Assembly: GCA_022768185.1 (NCBI GenBank)
Contig: JALEMS010000006.1
Coordinates: forward strand, 1 to 53,892
DNA from: Clostridiales bacterium
GTDB lineage: Bacteria; Bacillota; Clostridia; Oscillospirales; Oscillospiraceae
Length of the DNA: 53,892 bases
Direction: 5' to 3'
Shown here: piece by piece, positions 17,716 to 25,762 of the stretch
How positions within the stretch are numbered: position 1 is the first letter of the stretch
Layout of the letters: every line of letters begins with the position of its first letter
Notes under the pieces: model-generated
What the model saw: the letters and a program-made list of their open reading frames with translations, nothing else
Told to the model about the DNA's origin: nothing
Databases searched by the model: none
Translations under genes and position numbers: made by a program

Positions 17716-20295
17716 TTACCGGCAAACCAGCTCGTCGTTTTCCACGTCGATCACCAGCTCCGTACCGGCGGCCAGGTCGCTGGAGAGGATACGCCGTGCG
17801 ATCAGCGTCTCCACGTGACTCTGCAGATAGCGCTTGAGCGGCCGCGCACCATACAGCGGATCGAAGCCGCGCTCGATAATCAACTCGCGCGCCGCATCCG
17901 TAATCTTCAGGCGCAGCGTCTTCTCTGCCAGGCGATCACGCAGCGAGGTCAGCAGAATGTCAATGACGCCGGAAAGGTTTTCCTTTGTCAGCGGGCGGAA
18001 GAGGATGATCTCGTCAAGACGGTTGAGAAATTCCGGACGGAAGCTGTGGCGCAGTTGGTCAAAGACCGCCTCACGCGCCGATTCGGAGATCTCGCCGTGC
18101 TCATCGATGCCCTCGAGCAGATACTGGCTGCCCAGGTTCGACGTCAGGATAATAATGGTGTTCTTAAAGTCCACTGTGCGGCCCTGGCTGTCCGTGATCC
18201 GTCCGTCGTCCAGAATCTGCAGCAGAATATTGAATACATCCGGATGCGCCTTCTCCACCTCGTCGAACAGGACCACACTGTACGGATGGCGGCGCACGGC
18301 CTCGGTGAGCTGACCGCCCTCGTCATAGCCGACATATCCCGGAGGCGCGCCGATCAGACGCGAGACGGAGAACTTCTCCATATACTCGGTCATATCGATC
18401 CGCACCATGCTGTGCTCGTCATCAAACAGGCAGGCTGCCAGCGACTTGGCAAGCTCTGTCTTGCCGACGCCGGTCGGACCGAGGAACAGGAAGCTGCCGA
18501 TGGGACGGTTGGGGTCGGCAATGCCGGCTCTCGAGCGCAGGATAGCCTCAGTGACCTTCTGCACGGCCTCATCCTGGCCGACAACGCGCTGATGGATGGT
18601 CTCGTCCAGACGCAGCAGCTTCTCGCGCTCTCCCTCCATCAGTCGCGTGACGGGAATGCCCGTCCAGCGGGCAACGATGTTGGCGATTTCCTCCTCGGTG
18701 ACGGTGTCGTGCACCATGGTCGTCTCACGGTGCGCCTCAGCGTCCTGCTCGGCCTGCTTGAGCTTACGCTCCAGCGCCGGCAGATCCGAGTACTGTAAAC
18801 GGGCTGCCGTCTCATATTCATAGCGCCGCTGCGCGTTTTCAATCTCGCCGTGAACACGCTCGATCTCACCCTTGAGACGTTTCACCTCGTCGACGCTGTT
18901 CTTTTCGCTCTCCCAGCGGGCCTTCAGCTCGTTGAAGCGTTCCTTCTCATTGGCCAGCTCCTCGGTGAGCTTGGCCAGGCGATCCTTCGAAAGCTGATCG
19001 GTCTCCTTCCTCAGGGCCATCTCCTCGATCTCCAGCTGCATGATGCGGCGGCGGATGTCGTCGATCTCGGACGGCATGGAATCGATCTCCGTACGAATCA
19101 TGGCGCATGCCTCATCGACGAGGTCGATGGCCTTGTCCGGCAGAAAGCGGTCTGTGATATACCGATCGGACAGCGTGGCCGCAGCGACCAACGCATTGTC
19201 GTGGATGCGCACACCGTGGAACACCTCATAGCGTTCCTTCAGACCGCGCAGGATGGAAATGGTATCCTCCACGCCCGGCTCCTCGACCATGACCGGCTGG
19301 AACCGGCGCTCAAGGGCAGCGTCCTTTTCAATATATTTGCGGTATTCGTCCAGCGTCGTTGCGCCGATGCAGTGCAGCTCGCCGCGGGCCAGCATCGGCT
19401 TGAGCAGGTTGCCGGCGTCCATGCTGCCCTCGGTACGCCCTGCGCCGACGATGGTGTGCAGCTCATCGATAAACAGGATGATTCGTCCCTCGGACTTGCG
19501 AATCTCCTCCAGCACAGCCTTGAGCCGTTCTTCAAACTCGCCGCGATACTTTGCGCCGGCAATCAGCGCGCCCATATCCAGCGAAAAAATCGTCTTGTCA
19601 CGCAGACCCTCCGGCACGTCGCCACGCACGATTCTCTGTGCCAGGCCCTCGGCGATTGCCGTCTTGCCGACGCCCGGCTCGCCAATGAGGACCGGATTGT
19701 TTTTGGTTTTTCTGGACAGGATGCGAATGACGCTGCGAATCTCTGCGTCACGGCCGATGACAGGATCCAGCTTCTGCGCGCGGGCGCGCTCGACCAGATC
19801 GGTTCCGTACTTCGCCAGCGCGTCATAGGTGCTCTCCGGGTCATCCGTGGTGACCGGACGGGTTTTCACGCGGCTGAGCTGCTCGGTGAAGGCGCTTTTG
19901 GTGATGGCATGGTCGGAGAATATGCGGCGGATGGCCGGCGTCGGCGCAGCAAAAATACCAAGCATCAGATGCTCGACGGAAAGGTATTCATCGCCCATGC
20001 TTTTGGCCGCCTTTTCGGCGGCACGCATCACGCGCTCTGCCTCCGGCGAGAAATACACCTGCACGGAGCCGGACACCTTCGGCAGCTCGGAAATCGCCGT
20101 ATCCAGCTCGGCCAGCAGACCGTCGCGCTCAACGCCCATCTTATCGAGCAGGGACGGGATCAAGCCGCCGTCCTGATCGACCAGGCCGTAAAGCAGATGC
20201 TCCGGGGTGAGATACTGATTGCCGTTTTCCTCGGCCATATTTTTGGCAGTCTGCAGCGTTTCCACCGTCTTCTGCGTGTAGTTGTTGGGATTCAT
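17716..20295 (-). CDS. clpB: ATP-dependent disaggregase ClpB
   Basis: An 859-residue Hsp100 chaperone that works with DnaK to rescue aggregated proteins. The double Clp_N repeat is at residues 1-145. AAA-1 has GEPGVGKT near residue 205. A long coiled-coil middle domain covers about 405-520, which distinguishes ClpB from ClpC. AAA-2 has GPTGVGKT near 608, and a C-terminal D2-small domain follows. The start has AAAGGAGGT. It follows a ribbon-helix-helix gene by 13 bases and shares its promoter. No CIRCE or CtsR-like operator was seen upstream. Confidence 0.97.
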   Translation of the reverse strand: MNPNNYTQKTVETLQTAKNMAEENGNQYLTPEHLLYGLVDQDGGLIPSLLDKMGVERDGLLAELDTAISELPKVSGSVQVYFSPEAERVMRAAEKAAKSMGDEYLSVEHLMLGIFAAPTPAIRRIFSDHAITKSAFTEQLSRVKTRPVTTDDPESTYDALAKYGTDLVERARAQKLDPVIGRDAEIRSVIRILSRKTKNNPVLIGEPGVGKTAIAEGLAQRIVRGDVPEGLRDKTIFSLDMGALIAGAKYRGEFEERLKAVLEEIRKSEGRIILFIDELHTIVGAGRTEGSMDAGNLLKPMLARGELHCIGATTLDEYRKYIEKDAALERRFQPVMVEEPGVEDTISILRGLKERYEVFHGVRIHDNALVAAATLSDRYITDRFLPDKAIDLVDEACAMIRTEIDSMPSEIDDIRRRIMQLEIEEMALRKETDQLSKDRLAKLTEELANEKERFNELKARWESEKNSVDEVKRLKGEIERVHGEIENAQRRYEYETAARLQYSDLPALERKLKQAEQDAEAHRETTMVHDTVTEEEIANIVARWTGIPVTRLMEGEREKLLRLDETIHQRVVGQDEAVQKVTEAILRSRAGIADPNRPIGSFLFLGPTGVGKTELAKSLAACLFDDEHSMVRIDMTEYMEKFSVSRLIGAPPGYVGYDEGGQLTEAVRRHPYSVVLFDEVEKAHPDVFNILLQILDDGRITDSQGRTVDFKNTIIILTSNLGSQYLLEGIDEHGEISESAREAVFDQLRHSFRPEFLNRLDEIILFRPLTKENLSGVIDILLTSLRDRLAEKTLRLKITDAARELIIERGFDPLYGARPLKRYLQSHVETLIARRILSSDLAAGTELVIDVENDELVCR

Positions 20296-20308
20296 ACGAT
20301 TACCTCCT

Positions 20309-20959
20309 TTACAGTAAAAGCATTTGTCCGCTCATCTGCTGCAGCCAGGCCTGCTCGACCTGCTGCGCGTCCATGCGTCCGGCCAGGAAGCCCTTCATGC
20401 AGCGGTCAAACAGCTGAATGTAGGACGAGATGGCTTCGGCCAGCGTCTGCGCCGTACAGTCGCACTGCGGACGGCAGATGCTCCGGACAAAGCGTCCGTC
20501 ATACAGAATATAGTCAATCTGCGCACCGTTCAGGCGGGGCGCAAGGTGCTGATCTTCAATATACTTCCACAAACGGAAAAACGCCGTCATCTGCTCAATG
20601 AGCGGTGCCGACTGCGTGCGGAAAATGACAGAGAGCGCGCCGAGCTGCTGCTCACCGGACCGATACAGCTCCACCTCATATTTGACTGTCGGGCGATACT
20701 TATACTCCAGCGAGCTTTTCAGCGACATGGTCATTGTATTCGGCGAGACAAACGGTACCAGCTCGCACGAGCTGCGTACCAGAGACTCAACGGCGGAGAA
20801 CACATCGTGGATTCGGCGCTCCGGCGTGGTGTAATCCACGTAATCAGCCAGAATCTGGTTAATCAGCGCAGAGCGGCTGATGCCCATCTTATGCGCCAGC
20901 TGATCCACCTGATGAACCACGTTTTCTGACAGCATCAGGCTGTACAAGGTTCGCTTCAT
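20309..20959 (-). CDS. Ribbon-helix-helix protein co-transcribed with clpB
   Basis: A 216-residue protein. Residues 1-45 look like a CopG/Arc ribbon-helix-helix DNA-binding domain (RTLYSLMLSENVVHQVDQLA, then KMGISRSALINQILADYVDY). The remaining ~170 residues are a domain I do not recognise, with a C-x-C pair near residue 167 (RPQCDCT) and helical C-terminal stretches. It begins directly behind a strong promoter and lies 13 bases upstream of clpB. An autoregulator of its own clpB operon, in place of CtsR or HrcA, is a reasonable guess, but no operator is proven. Confidence 0.75.
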   Translation of the reverse strand: MKRTLYSLMLSENVVHQVDQLAHKMGISRSALINQILADYVDYTTPERRIHDVFSAVESLVRSSCELVPFVSPNTMTMSLKSSLEYKYRPTVKYEVELYRSGEQQLGALSVIFRTQSAPLIEQMTAFFRLWKYIEDQHLAPRLNGAQIDYILYDGRFVRSICRPQCDCTAQTLAEAISSYIQLFDRCMKGFLAGRMDAQQVEQAWLQQMSGQMLLL

Positions 20960-20988
20960 TGTGATTCCTCCTTTATTTCATGCTCCAC

Positions 20989-21017
20989 ATTGTATACTTA
21001 AGCCTATAATTTGTCAA
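20989..21017 (-). promoter_or_regulatory. Sigma-A promoter of the RHH-clpB operon
   Basis: Perfect TTGACA (complement at 21012-21017) and TACAAT (complement at 20989-20994) with 17-base spacing, about 30 bases upstream of the RHH ATG, whose site is AAAGGAGG. The surrounding DNA is AT-rich. No CtsR direct repeat (GGTCAAA) or CIRCE palindrome is visible. Confidence 0.88.
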
Positions 21018-21070
21018 ACGTTTTATATAATAATTAATGCAAAATTTTTGTGAATGACTCGTTCATTCCA

Positions 21071-21101
21071 CAACAAAAAAGACGCCGGTAAACCAGCGTC
21101 T
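21071..21101 (-). terminator. Terminator of spo0A
   Basis: On the minus strand GACGCTGG/TACCGGCGTC forms a stem followed by TTTTTTG, about 95 bases after the spo0A stop. Confidence 0.85.
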
Positions 21102-21194
21102 GTAGGGCCAGATATGGCAGACCAAGATCGGTCGATGCATTATGTGTTTCTATTCCCCGTTATTCCCCGTTTCGTAGTGCACTGCAGGGCCGTG

Positions 21195-21989
21195 TCATGC
21201 CTGGCCGTTGTTGGCGCGGCGCTTGAGAATCATATTGTCGGCGATCATGGCAATGAATTCACTATTGGTGGGCTTGCCCTTGACGCCGCTGACCGTATAG
21301 CCGAACACCCGCTGGAGCACTTCCACGTCCCCGCGATCCCATGCCACTTCGATGGCATGACGGATGGCGCGCTCGACGCGGCTGGGCGTTGTGCTGAACT
21401 TTTTAGCAACCGTAGGGTACAGCACCTTTGTCACTGCATTGATGATGTCGATGTCCTCAATGGCGAGTATGATCGCCTCACGCAGGTACTGATAGCCCTT
21501 GATATGGGCAGGTACGCCGATCTCATGGATGATCTCCGTGACAGCCGCTTCCAGGCTCTGCTCCTTGCGCGGCGGAATCCCGACTCCCGCCTTGCTGAGC
21601 AGCACCGGCGGACAAACTGCCGAGACCGTCAGCCGGATGCGGGTAAGCAGCGTCGGCGTATTGCACGGCTTTGGCAGGAAATATCTGGCTCCCAACTCGG
21701 AACATTCCGCCACGATCCGGTCGTTGACAAAACCGGAAACGACAATCACCGCACAATTGACGCCCGTCTGCGGCAGCTGACGCAGCACCTCCAATCCATC
21801 CAGGCGCGGCATAGCCAGCCCCAGCAAAACAACATCCGGCTTACATTCGGTAATCAGTGCAAGTGCCTCCACACCGTCGGCAGCAGTAGCCACGACCTGC
21901 ATATCTGGCTCCTGATCCACCGCCTCGCGCATCAACATCCGGAAGTCCTCCCCGGAATCTGCAATCAATACTCGAATCAACGTGTCCAT
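21195..21989 (-). CDS. spo0A: Sporulation master regulator Spo0A with a degenerate receiver domain
   Basis: A 264-residue Spo0A. The C-terminal DNA-binding domain is well conserved ([56 protein letters not shown]), so identity is secure. The N-terminal receiver is unusual. The acidic pair equivalent to B. subtilis Asp10-Asp11 reads Asp11-Ser12. The phospho-acceptor Asp56 is replaced by Gly57 (codon GGG, complement at 21819-21821) in [13 protein letters not shown]. The lysine (Lys107 in FLPKP) remains. Loss of both acids should abolish Mg binding and phosphorylation. The start has GGAGGAG upstream. Tandem 0A-box-like sites lie upstream of the gene. The usual partner spoIVB is about 1.2 kb upstream, separated by an insertion and two terminators. 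Confidence 0.94.
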   Translation of the reverse strand: MDTLIRVLIADSGEDFRMLMREAVDQEPDMQVVATAADGVEALALITECKPDVVLLGLAMPRLDGLEVLRQLPQTGVNCAVIVVSGFVNDRIVAECSELGARYFLPKPCNTPTLLTRIRLTVSAVCPPVLLSKAGVGIPPRKEQSLEAAVTEIIHEIGVPAHIKGYQYLREAIILAIEDIDIINAVTKVLYPTVAKKFSTTPSRVERAIRHAIEVAWDRGDVEVLQRVFGYTVSGVKGKPTNSEFIAMIADNMILKRRANNGQA

Positions 21990-22061
21990 CCAATCTCCTC
22001 CTATATCAAAATTGCGAGACCTGTTTCATGATCAAAGCAAAGCAGGCCGTTTCGTAGTACA

Positions 22062-22090
22062 AATTTAACATACTTTTAGGCTGATTGCAA
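22062..22090 (-). promoter_or_regulatory. Probable sigma-A promoter of spo0A
   Basis: TTGCAA (22085-22090) and TTAAAT (complement at 22062-22067) are spaced by about 17 bases, some 70 bases upstream of the spo0A start. Another TTGACA lies further upstream (complement at 22163-22168) without a good -10. Confidence 0.5.
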
Positions 22091-22140
22091 TAAATTTATC
22101 CAATTTTCATTGAAGTTTTTAGAGTTATTTTCCAGTATTT

Positions 22141-22157
22141 TTCGACGCCTTTCGACA
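22141..22157 (-). promoter_or_regulatory. Tandem 0A-box-like sites upstream of spo0A
   Basis: On the minus strand TGTCGAA (complement at 22151-22157, exact match to the Spo0A box core) is followed one helical turn later by CGTCGAA (22141-22147, one mismatch). The 10-bp spacing and the position 50-60 bases upstream of the likely promoter are consistent with autoregulation by Spo0A. Confidence 0.6.
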
Positions 22158-22311
22158 AAAACTGTCAAATAATGCAGGCAATCCGGACTTACAGGTCGAT
22201 TCCCGCTGCCAGTAGCACGTATTTTACCCGCAAAGTTGCTCCGACGACAGCGAAAATCGAGAACGGCATGCGCCCGCCTTCCCTAAAAAGTGCCGCGATC
22301 CCGGAAAAGGC

Positions 22312-22340
22312 GGAAGCCCGGACAAGCTGTCCGGGCTTCC
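22312..22340 (-). terminator. Original spoIVB terminator, stranded by the insertion
   Basis: A perfect 13-bp stem (GGAAGCCCGGACA / complement, loop AGC) lies 10 bases beyond the TAA of the displaced spoIVB 3' fragment. On the minus strand it is followed by GCCTTTTCC. It still separates spo0A from anything upstream. Confidence 0.65.
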
Positions 22341-22350
22341 TTCGGTTGTA

Positions 22351-22472
22351 TTACGCCGCCGCGTCAAACATACTCTCCATGCTGATACCGTAGCCGCGCG
22401 TGGGATCGTTGACGAGCACACGCGTCACCGCTCCGGCCAGTCGTCCGTCCTGCAGGACCGGCGAGCCGCTCA
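22351..22472 (-). pseudogene. Displaced 3' end of spoIVB (about 39 codons)
   Basis: Read on the minus strand this is SGSPVLQDGRLAGAVTRVLV, then NDPTRGYGISMESMFDAAA and a TAA stop. By my alignment 27 of 39 residues are identical to the C-terminus of the complete spoIVB at 23180-24178. Its GC-rich codons match the rest of that spoIVB better than that gene's present AT-richer 3' end does. There is no start codon, and the frame stops at the junction with AT-rich DNA at about 22473. It is best explained as the original end of spoIVB, cut off and replaced when the neighbouring cassette arrived. Confidence 0.85.
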
Positions 22473-22595
22473 CGAGTGATTGCAACTATGGACAACATTT
22501 ATATTGTTTGGTGTACTACGATACGCTATAATTCATTAGGAAACAAAAGAGTAAAATGGTATTTATTCGACCATGTGGTATTTAAGGAGGAAATT

Positions 22596-23072
22596 ATGCG
22601 TAATACAATTCTTCGAAACATTGGTATCATTATCGGTGTCATAATCGGTTTGATCTCTATTTTTGCAATTGGGTCACTTGTCTACTTCAGATATTTTGCA
22701 TTCGTTCCCGACAAAGGCGGTATGGAAGCAAACTACTTTCTACTGAAGGTCACCCCGTACAATAGCGGGACGAATGAATTCGGTGAGTCTGTCGGCTATG
22801 GAAAAGGGGAATCCAAGGATTATGAAATATCAAACGGTGATATTTTTTATGAGGATTTTTATGGTACGTTAGTTCAGAATCCCAAGGAATCTGAAATCCC
22901 CAATATGATCGGTTTGTTGTTCAAGGTAATATCTTTGGATGAGGACAATGTGACACTTCTTATAAATCAGGAAGAATGTACGATCATGTACGGGGAAGAA
23001 TTTGTTGTCTGTTCCTTGCTCAAAGTTCAGGATGGTGCCTCAACCAGTTATCGAATGCAAATAACGCCATGA
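22596..23072 (+). CDS. Membrane-anchored protein of the spoIVB insertion, unknown function
   Basis: A 158-residue protein from the ATG at 22596, which has a perfect AAGGAGG 7 bases upstream. A longer frame to 22476 crosses the cassette junction and is rejected. One N-terminal membrane helix (about residues 9-30, rich in Ile) is followed by a soluble, probably extracellular domain of about 125 residues with many Asp and Glu and a late YGEEFVVCSLLKV segment. It runs opposite to spoIVB and spo0A. Base composition is much more AT-rich than the surrounding genes, which points to recent transfer. I recognise no family. Confidence 0.8.
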   Translation: MRNTILRNIGIIIGVIIGLISIFAIGSLVYFRYFAFVPDKGGMEANYFLLKVTPYNSGTNEFGESVGYGKGESKDYEISNGDIFYEDFYGTLVQNPKESEIPNMIGLLFKVISLDEDNVTLLINQEECTIMYGEEFVVCSLLKVQDGASTSYRMQITP

Positions 23073-23130
23073 TCTAACACTGTTTTTCCTCTAACCACCG
23101 TTTTAGACGAAAAACCTTTTCTTTTGAATT

Positions 23131-23174
23131 GAAAAAGCAGGTATTACAATGAAATACTCATTGCATTACCTGCT
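23131..23174 (-). terminator. Terminator of spoIVB carried by the cassette
   Basis: On the minus strand AGCAGGTAATGCAATG and CATTGTAATACCTGCT form a long stem with a short loop, followed by TTTTTC. It lies a few bases after the spoIVB stop. It should block read-through from spoIVB into spo0A and may also act on the plus-strand gene that ends at 23072. Confidence 0.85.
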
Positions 23175-23179
23175 AAGGA

Positions 23180-24178
23180 TCATTCCGCTGCCTCTAACAT
23201 ATTCTCAATAAAAATCCCATATCCCTTCGTTGGGTCATTGACCAGCACGTGCGTCACCGCGCCGACCAATTTCCCATCCTGGATAATCGGACTGCCGCTC
23301 ATCCCCTGTACGATACCGCCAGTCTGCTCCAGCAGCGTCTCGTCCGTCACAGCAAGCAGAAAGCGCGTTTCTCCGCTGCCGCTGCGGTAAACCCGCGTGA
23401 TCTCGGCATCGTAGTCTCGGGTCTCCTCACCTGAGATGCTCGCACGTATCTGCACAGGGCCGGTCTTCAGCTCTCCGGACGGGACGGTCTCCAGCGCCTG
23501 ACCGCCGCCCGTTTCATGGAGATGACCAAAAATACCACAGCCTGTATTGCGCTCTATGGTTCCAATCGAGCAGCCGGCGTCAAACACACCGCACAGCTCT
23601 CCCGGCGTGCCCGCGCGGCCCGGTACGACGCGCTCGATTGCCGCATGCATGATCTGTCCGTCGCTGATGGGGATCAGCACGCCCGTCTCCGTATCACATA
23701 CGCCATGGCCCAACGCACCGTATGCGCCGCTTTCCGGGTCAATATACGTGATCGTCCCGATGCCGGCAACGCCGTCCCGCAGCAGCAGGCCCAGCTTCCA
23801 TACGCCTTCGGAGCTGCAGGCCGGATCCAGCGTATACTGAATCAGCCGCCCGTCACGCCGTACCGTCACCGTCACGGGCGAGCCATCCAGCCCTGACAGC
23901 GTCTGTGCCAGCTCCGCCGCGCTGCGCACAGCACCATCTCCGATGCGCACGATCACGTCGCCCGGAAGCAGTCCTGCGTCTGCGGCCGGCGTTTGCACAC
24001 CGTCGTCTGTTTCGATCTGATTGAGACCTGTAATGAGGATGCCATCCGTTTCCATTTCAATCCCGACTGCCGTACCGCCCGGGATCAGCTCCAGCGCCAG
24101 CGCAGCCCCCGAGCACGCAGCCAGCAGCACGAACACCGCCGCCGTGCTGACTGCACGTTTCAAAATGCCTGTTCTCAT
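23180..24178 (-). CDS. spoIVB: SpoIVB signalling serine protease (chimeric 3' end)
   Basis: A 332-residue S55-family protease, secreted from the forespore to activate pro-sigma-K processing. An N-terminal signal/anchor (about residues 7-28) is followed by a PDZ domain (about 50-130, DAGLLPGDVIVRIGDG). The protease domain follows, with the ALGHGV histidine near 156 and the catalytic serine in QGMSGSP near 293. The ATG at 24178 has GGGAGGG upstream. From the SGSP codons onward the DNA is AT-richer and a second copy of the same region lies at 22351-22472, so the last ~39 codons appear to be replaced. Catalytic residues remain intact, so the enzyme should work. Confidence 0.94.
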   Translation of the reverse strand: MRTGILKRAVSTAAVFVLLAACSGAALALELIPGGTAVGIEMETDGILITGLNQIETDDGVQTPAADAGLLPGDVIVRIGDGAVRSAAELAQTLSGLDGSPVTVTVRRDGRLIQYTLDPACSSEGVWKLGLLLRDGVAGIGTITYIDPESGAYGALGHGVCDTETGVLIPISDGQIMHAAIERVVPGRAGTPGELCGVFDAGCSIGTIERNTGCGIFGHLHETGGGQALETVPSGELKTGPVQIRASISGEETRDYDAEITRVYRSGSGETRFLLAVTDETLLEQTGGIVQGMSGSPIIQDGKLVGAVTHVLVNDPTKGYGIFIENMLEAAE

Positions 24179-24374
24179 ATTTGTTTCCCTCCCGCCGTTC
24201 TTTGCAGCCCTATCAGTATGGCATGGCAGCGGGGAAATTAACGCAGACAATTCTTTATTGCGCTTGTTAAAAATTGTTGCCGTCCGTTACGGAACGCACG
24301 GCACAGTCCCTTCATAGCATATGTTATGTGGATCATCCGATCCAACACTGAACGGATTGCGGAGGAATGCGCAC

Positions 24375-25688
24375 ATGATGCTCTTGACCACAGGAAGCAG
24401 CGGCCCGCAGACAGAGCTGCTGCAGACGGCGCTTAACCGCGCCGGCTTCGGACCGCTCACCGTCGACGGTGTGTTTCAATCGAAAACGCGCGCAGCGCTC
24501 GTACGCTTTCAGAAGGCCAACGGCCTCAATCCGGACGGTGTTGCCGGCCCGCGCACGCACGAGGCGCTCATGCCCTGGTATACCGGCTACCGCACGCACA
24601 CCCTGCGGCGCGGCGACACCTTCTACCGGCTTGCCGCCGCCTACGGTACGACTGTGGCCGCCATTGAGACGGCAAATCCCACGGCAGACCCCTTGCGGCT
24701 TCCCATCGGAGGAAAGCTGACGATCCCGCTGCCGTTTCCTGTCGTATCCACGCAGGTGCGCTGGTTTTCGGAGTACACACGGCTGTGCTGCCGGGGATTG
24801 ACGGCGCGTTATCCCGCGCTGGCCTCCACAGGAGAATACGGGCGCAGCGTGCTGGAGCAGCCACTGTGGCAGCTGACGCTCGGAAACGGGAAAAACCGCG
24901 TACTGTACAACGCCTCACACCATGCCAATGAGTGGATCACAACGCCTCTGCTGCTCACCTTTGCCGAGCAGCTGCTGGCGGCGGCCGCCTCCGGCGGCAC
25001 GATTTTCGACTATCCCGCAGCAGCGCTGCTGCAGGAGAGCACGCTTTTGCTTGCGCCGGCTGTCAATCCCGACGGCATTGACCTGGTGACAGGCGCGCTG
25101 GAAAATAACGCCGCCTATCTCTCTGCCTTCCGCCTGTCCCGAAATTACCCGGACATTCCTTTCCCGGACGGCTGGAAGGCCAACATTCAGGGCGTCGACC
25201 TCAACCTGCAGTACCCTGCCGGCTGGTCTACTGCCAAAAGCATCAAGTTTGCGCAGGGCTTCACGCTGCCCGGCCCGCGTGACTACGTCGGCTCCGCCCC
25301 GCTTGCTGCACCGGAAAGCCGTGCGCTCTACGATCTGACGCTGGCATTTGATCCGGCGCTTACGCTCTCGCTGCATACACAGGGCCGTGTGATCTACTGG
25401 AAATTCTTGAATTATGAGCCGGAAAACAGCCGTCAGATCGCCATGCTGTTTTCCCGAGTCTCCGGATACGAGGTTGAGGAAACACCCTACAGCTCCGGCT
25501 TTGCAGGCTATAAAGACTGGTTCATTCAGGAGTATGACCGCCCCGGCTATACCATTGAGTCCGGACTCGGCACAAATCCCCTGCCGCTCTCCCAACTGCC
25601 GCAGATGCAGAAGGAATGCCTCGGCATTTTCGTGCTGGGCGCGCGTGTCACGGCGGACGGCGTGGAGCTTGCACAGCTTGCCGGCTAA
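24375..25688 (+). CDS. M14 zinc carboxypeptidase with peptidoglycan-binding and LysM domains
   Basis: A 437-residue cell-wall peptidase. A PG_binding_1 domain (about residues 5-70: QTALNRAGFGPLTVDGVFQ, VRFQKANGLNPDGVAG) and a LysM domain (about 74-118: YRTHTLRRGDTFYRLAAAYG) precede an M14 domain. That domain has the zinc motif HHANEW near residue 181, a later histidine in LSLHTQG and the catalytic Glu in YTIESGLG near 395. Similar enzymes cleave the gamma-D-Glu-diaminopimelate bond, as with endopeptidase I of Lysinibacillus. The ATG at 24375 has GGAGG 9 bases upstream. It diverges from spoIVB, and a CATATGTTA sequence at 24318-24326 resembles mother-cell sigma -10 elements, so a role in spore cortex or mother-cell lysis is possible. 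Confidence 0.9.
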   Translation: MMLLTTGSSGPQTELLQTALNRAGFGPLTVDGVFQSKTRAALVRFQKANGLNPDGVAGPRTHEALMPWYTGYRTHTLRRGDTFYRLAAAYGTTVAAIETANPTADPLRLPIGGKLTIPLPFPVVSTQVRWFSEYTRLCCRGLTARYPALASTGEYGRSVLEQPLWQLTLGNGKNRVLYNASHHANEWITTPLLLTFAEQLLAAAASGGTIFDYPAAALLQESTLLLAPAVNPDGIDLVTGALENNAAYLSAFRLSRNYPDIPFPDGWKANIQGVDLNLQYPAGWSTAKSIKFAQGFTLPGPRDYVGSAPLAAPESRALYDLTLAFDPALTLSLHTQGRVIYWKFLNYEPENSRQIAMLFSRVSGYEVEETPYSSGFAGYKDWFIQEYDRPGYTIESGLGTNPLPLSQLPQMQKECLGIFVLGARVTADGVELAQLAG

Positions 25689-25702
25689 GCGTTCCCTGTG
25701 TT

Positions 25703-25735
25703 AAAAAACGGTGCACAGATATTCTGTGCACCGTT
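25703..25735. terminator. Bidirectional terminator between the M14 peptidase and the TRAP operon
   Basis: ACGGTGCACAGA / TCTGTGCACCGT forms a 12-bp stem with a TATT-type loop. On the minus strand it is followed by TTTTTTAA, so it ends the TRAP operon. It also lies 15 bases after the plus-strand peptidase stop. Confidence 0.88.
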
Positions 25736-25762
25736 CCAATCCCTATACAGGCTGTTTTAAGG

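Larger units (their letters stand above)
22473..23301. mobile_element. 829-bp AT-rich cassette inserted into spoIVB, bounded by an 8-bp direct repeat
   Basis: GCCGCTCA occurs at 22465-22472 (displaced spoIVB end) and at 23294-23301 (complete spoIVB), in both cases over the codons for the catalytic-serine SGSP motif. Between the copies lie an AT-rich plus-strand gene (22596-23072), a terminator, and a replacement spoIVB 3' end (23180-23293) that is AT-richer than the rest of the gene. No recombinase gene is present. The layout fits an element that integrates inside a conserved gene and restores its 3' end. It also fits recombination with donor DNA that carried a spoIVB 3' end and its downstream gene. 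Confidence 0.6.

Noticed and set aside
18850-20601. 583-residue plus-strand ORF
   Set aside because: It is antisense to clpB and the RHH gene and shows no recognisable protein features.
20960-21060. CtsR or CIRCE operator for clpB
   Set aside because: TGTCAAAC is present only as part of the -35. No tandem GGTCAAA repeat or long palindrome is visible.
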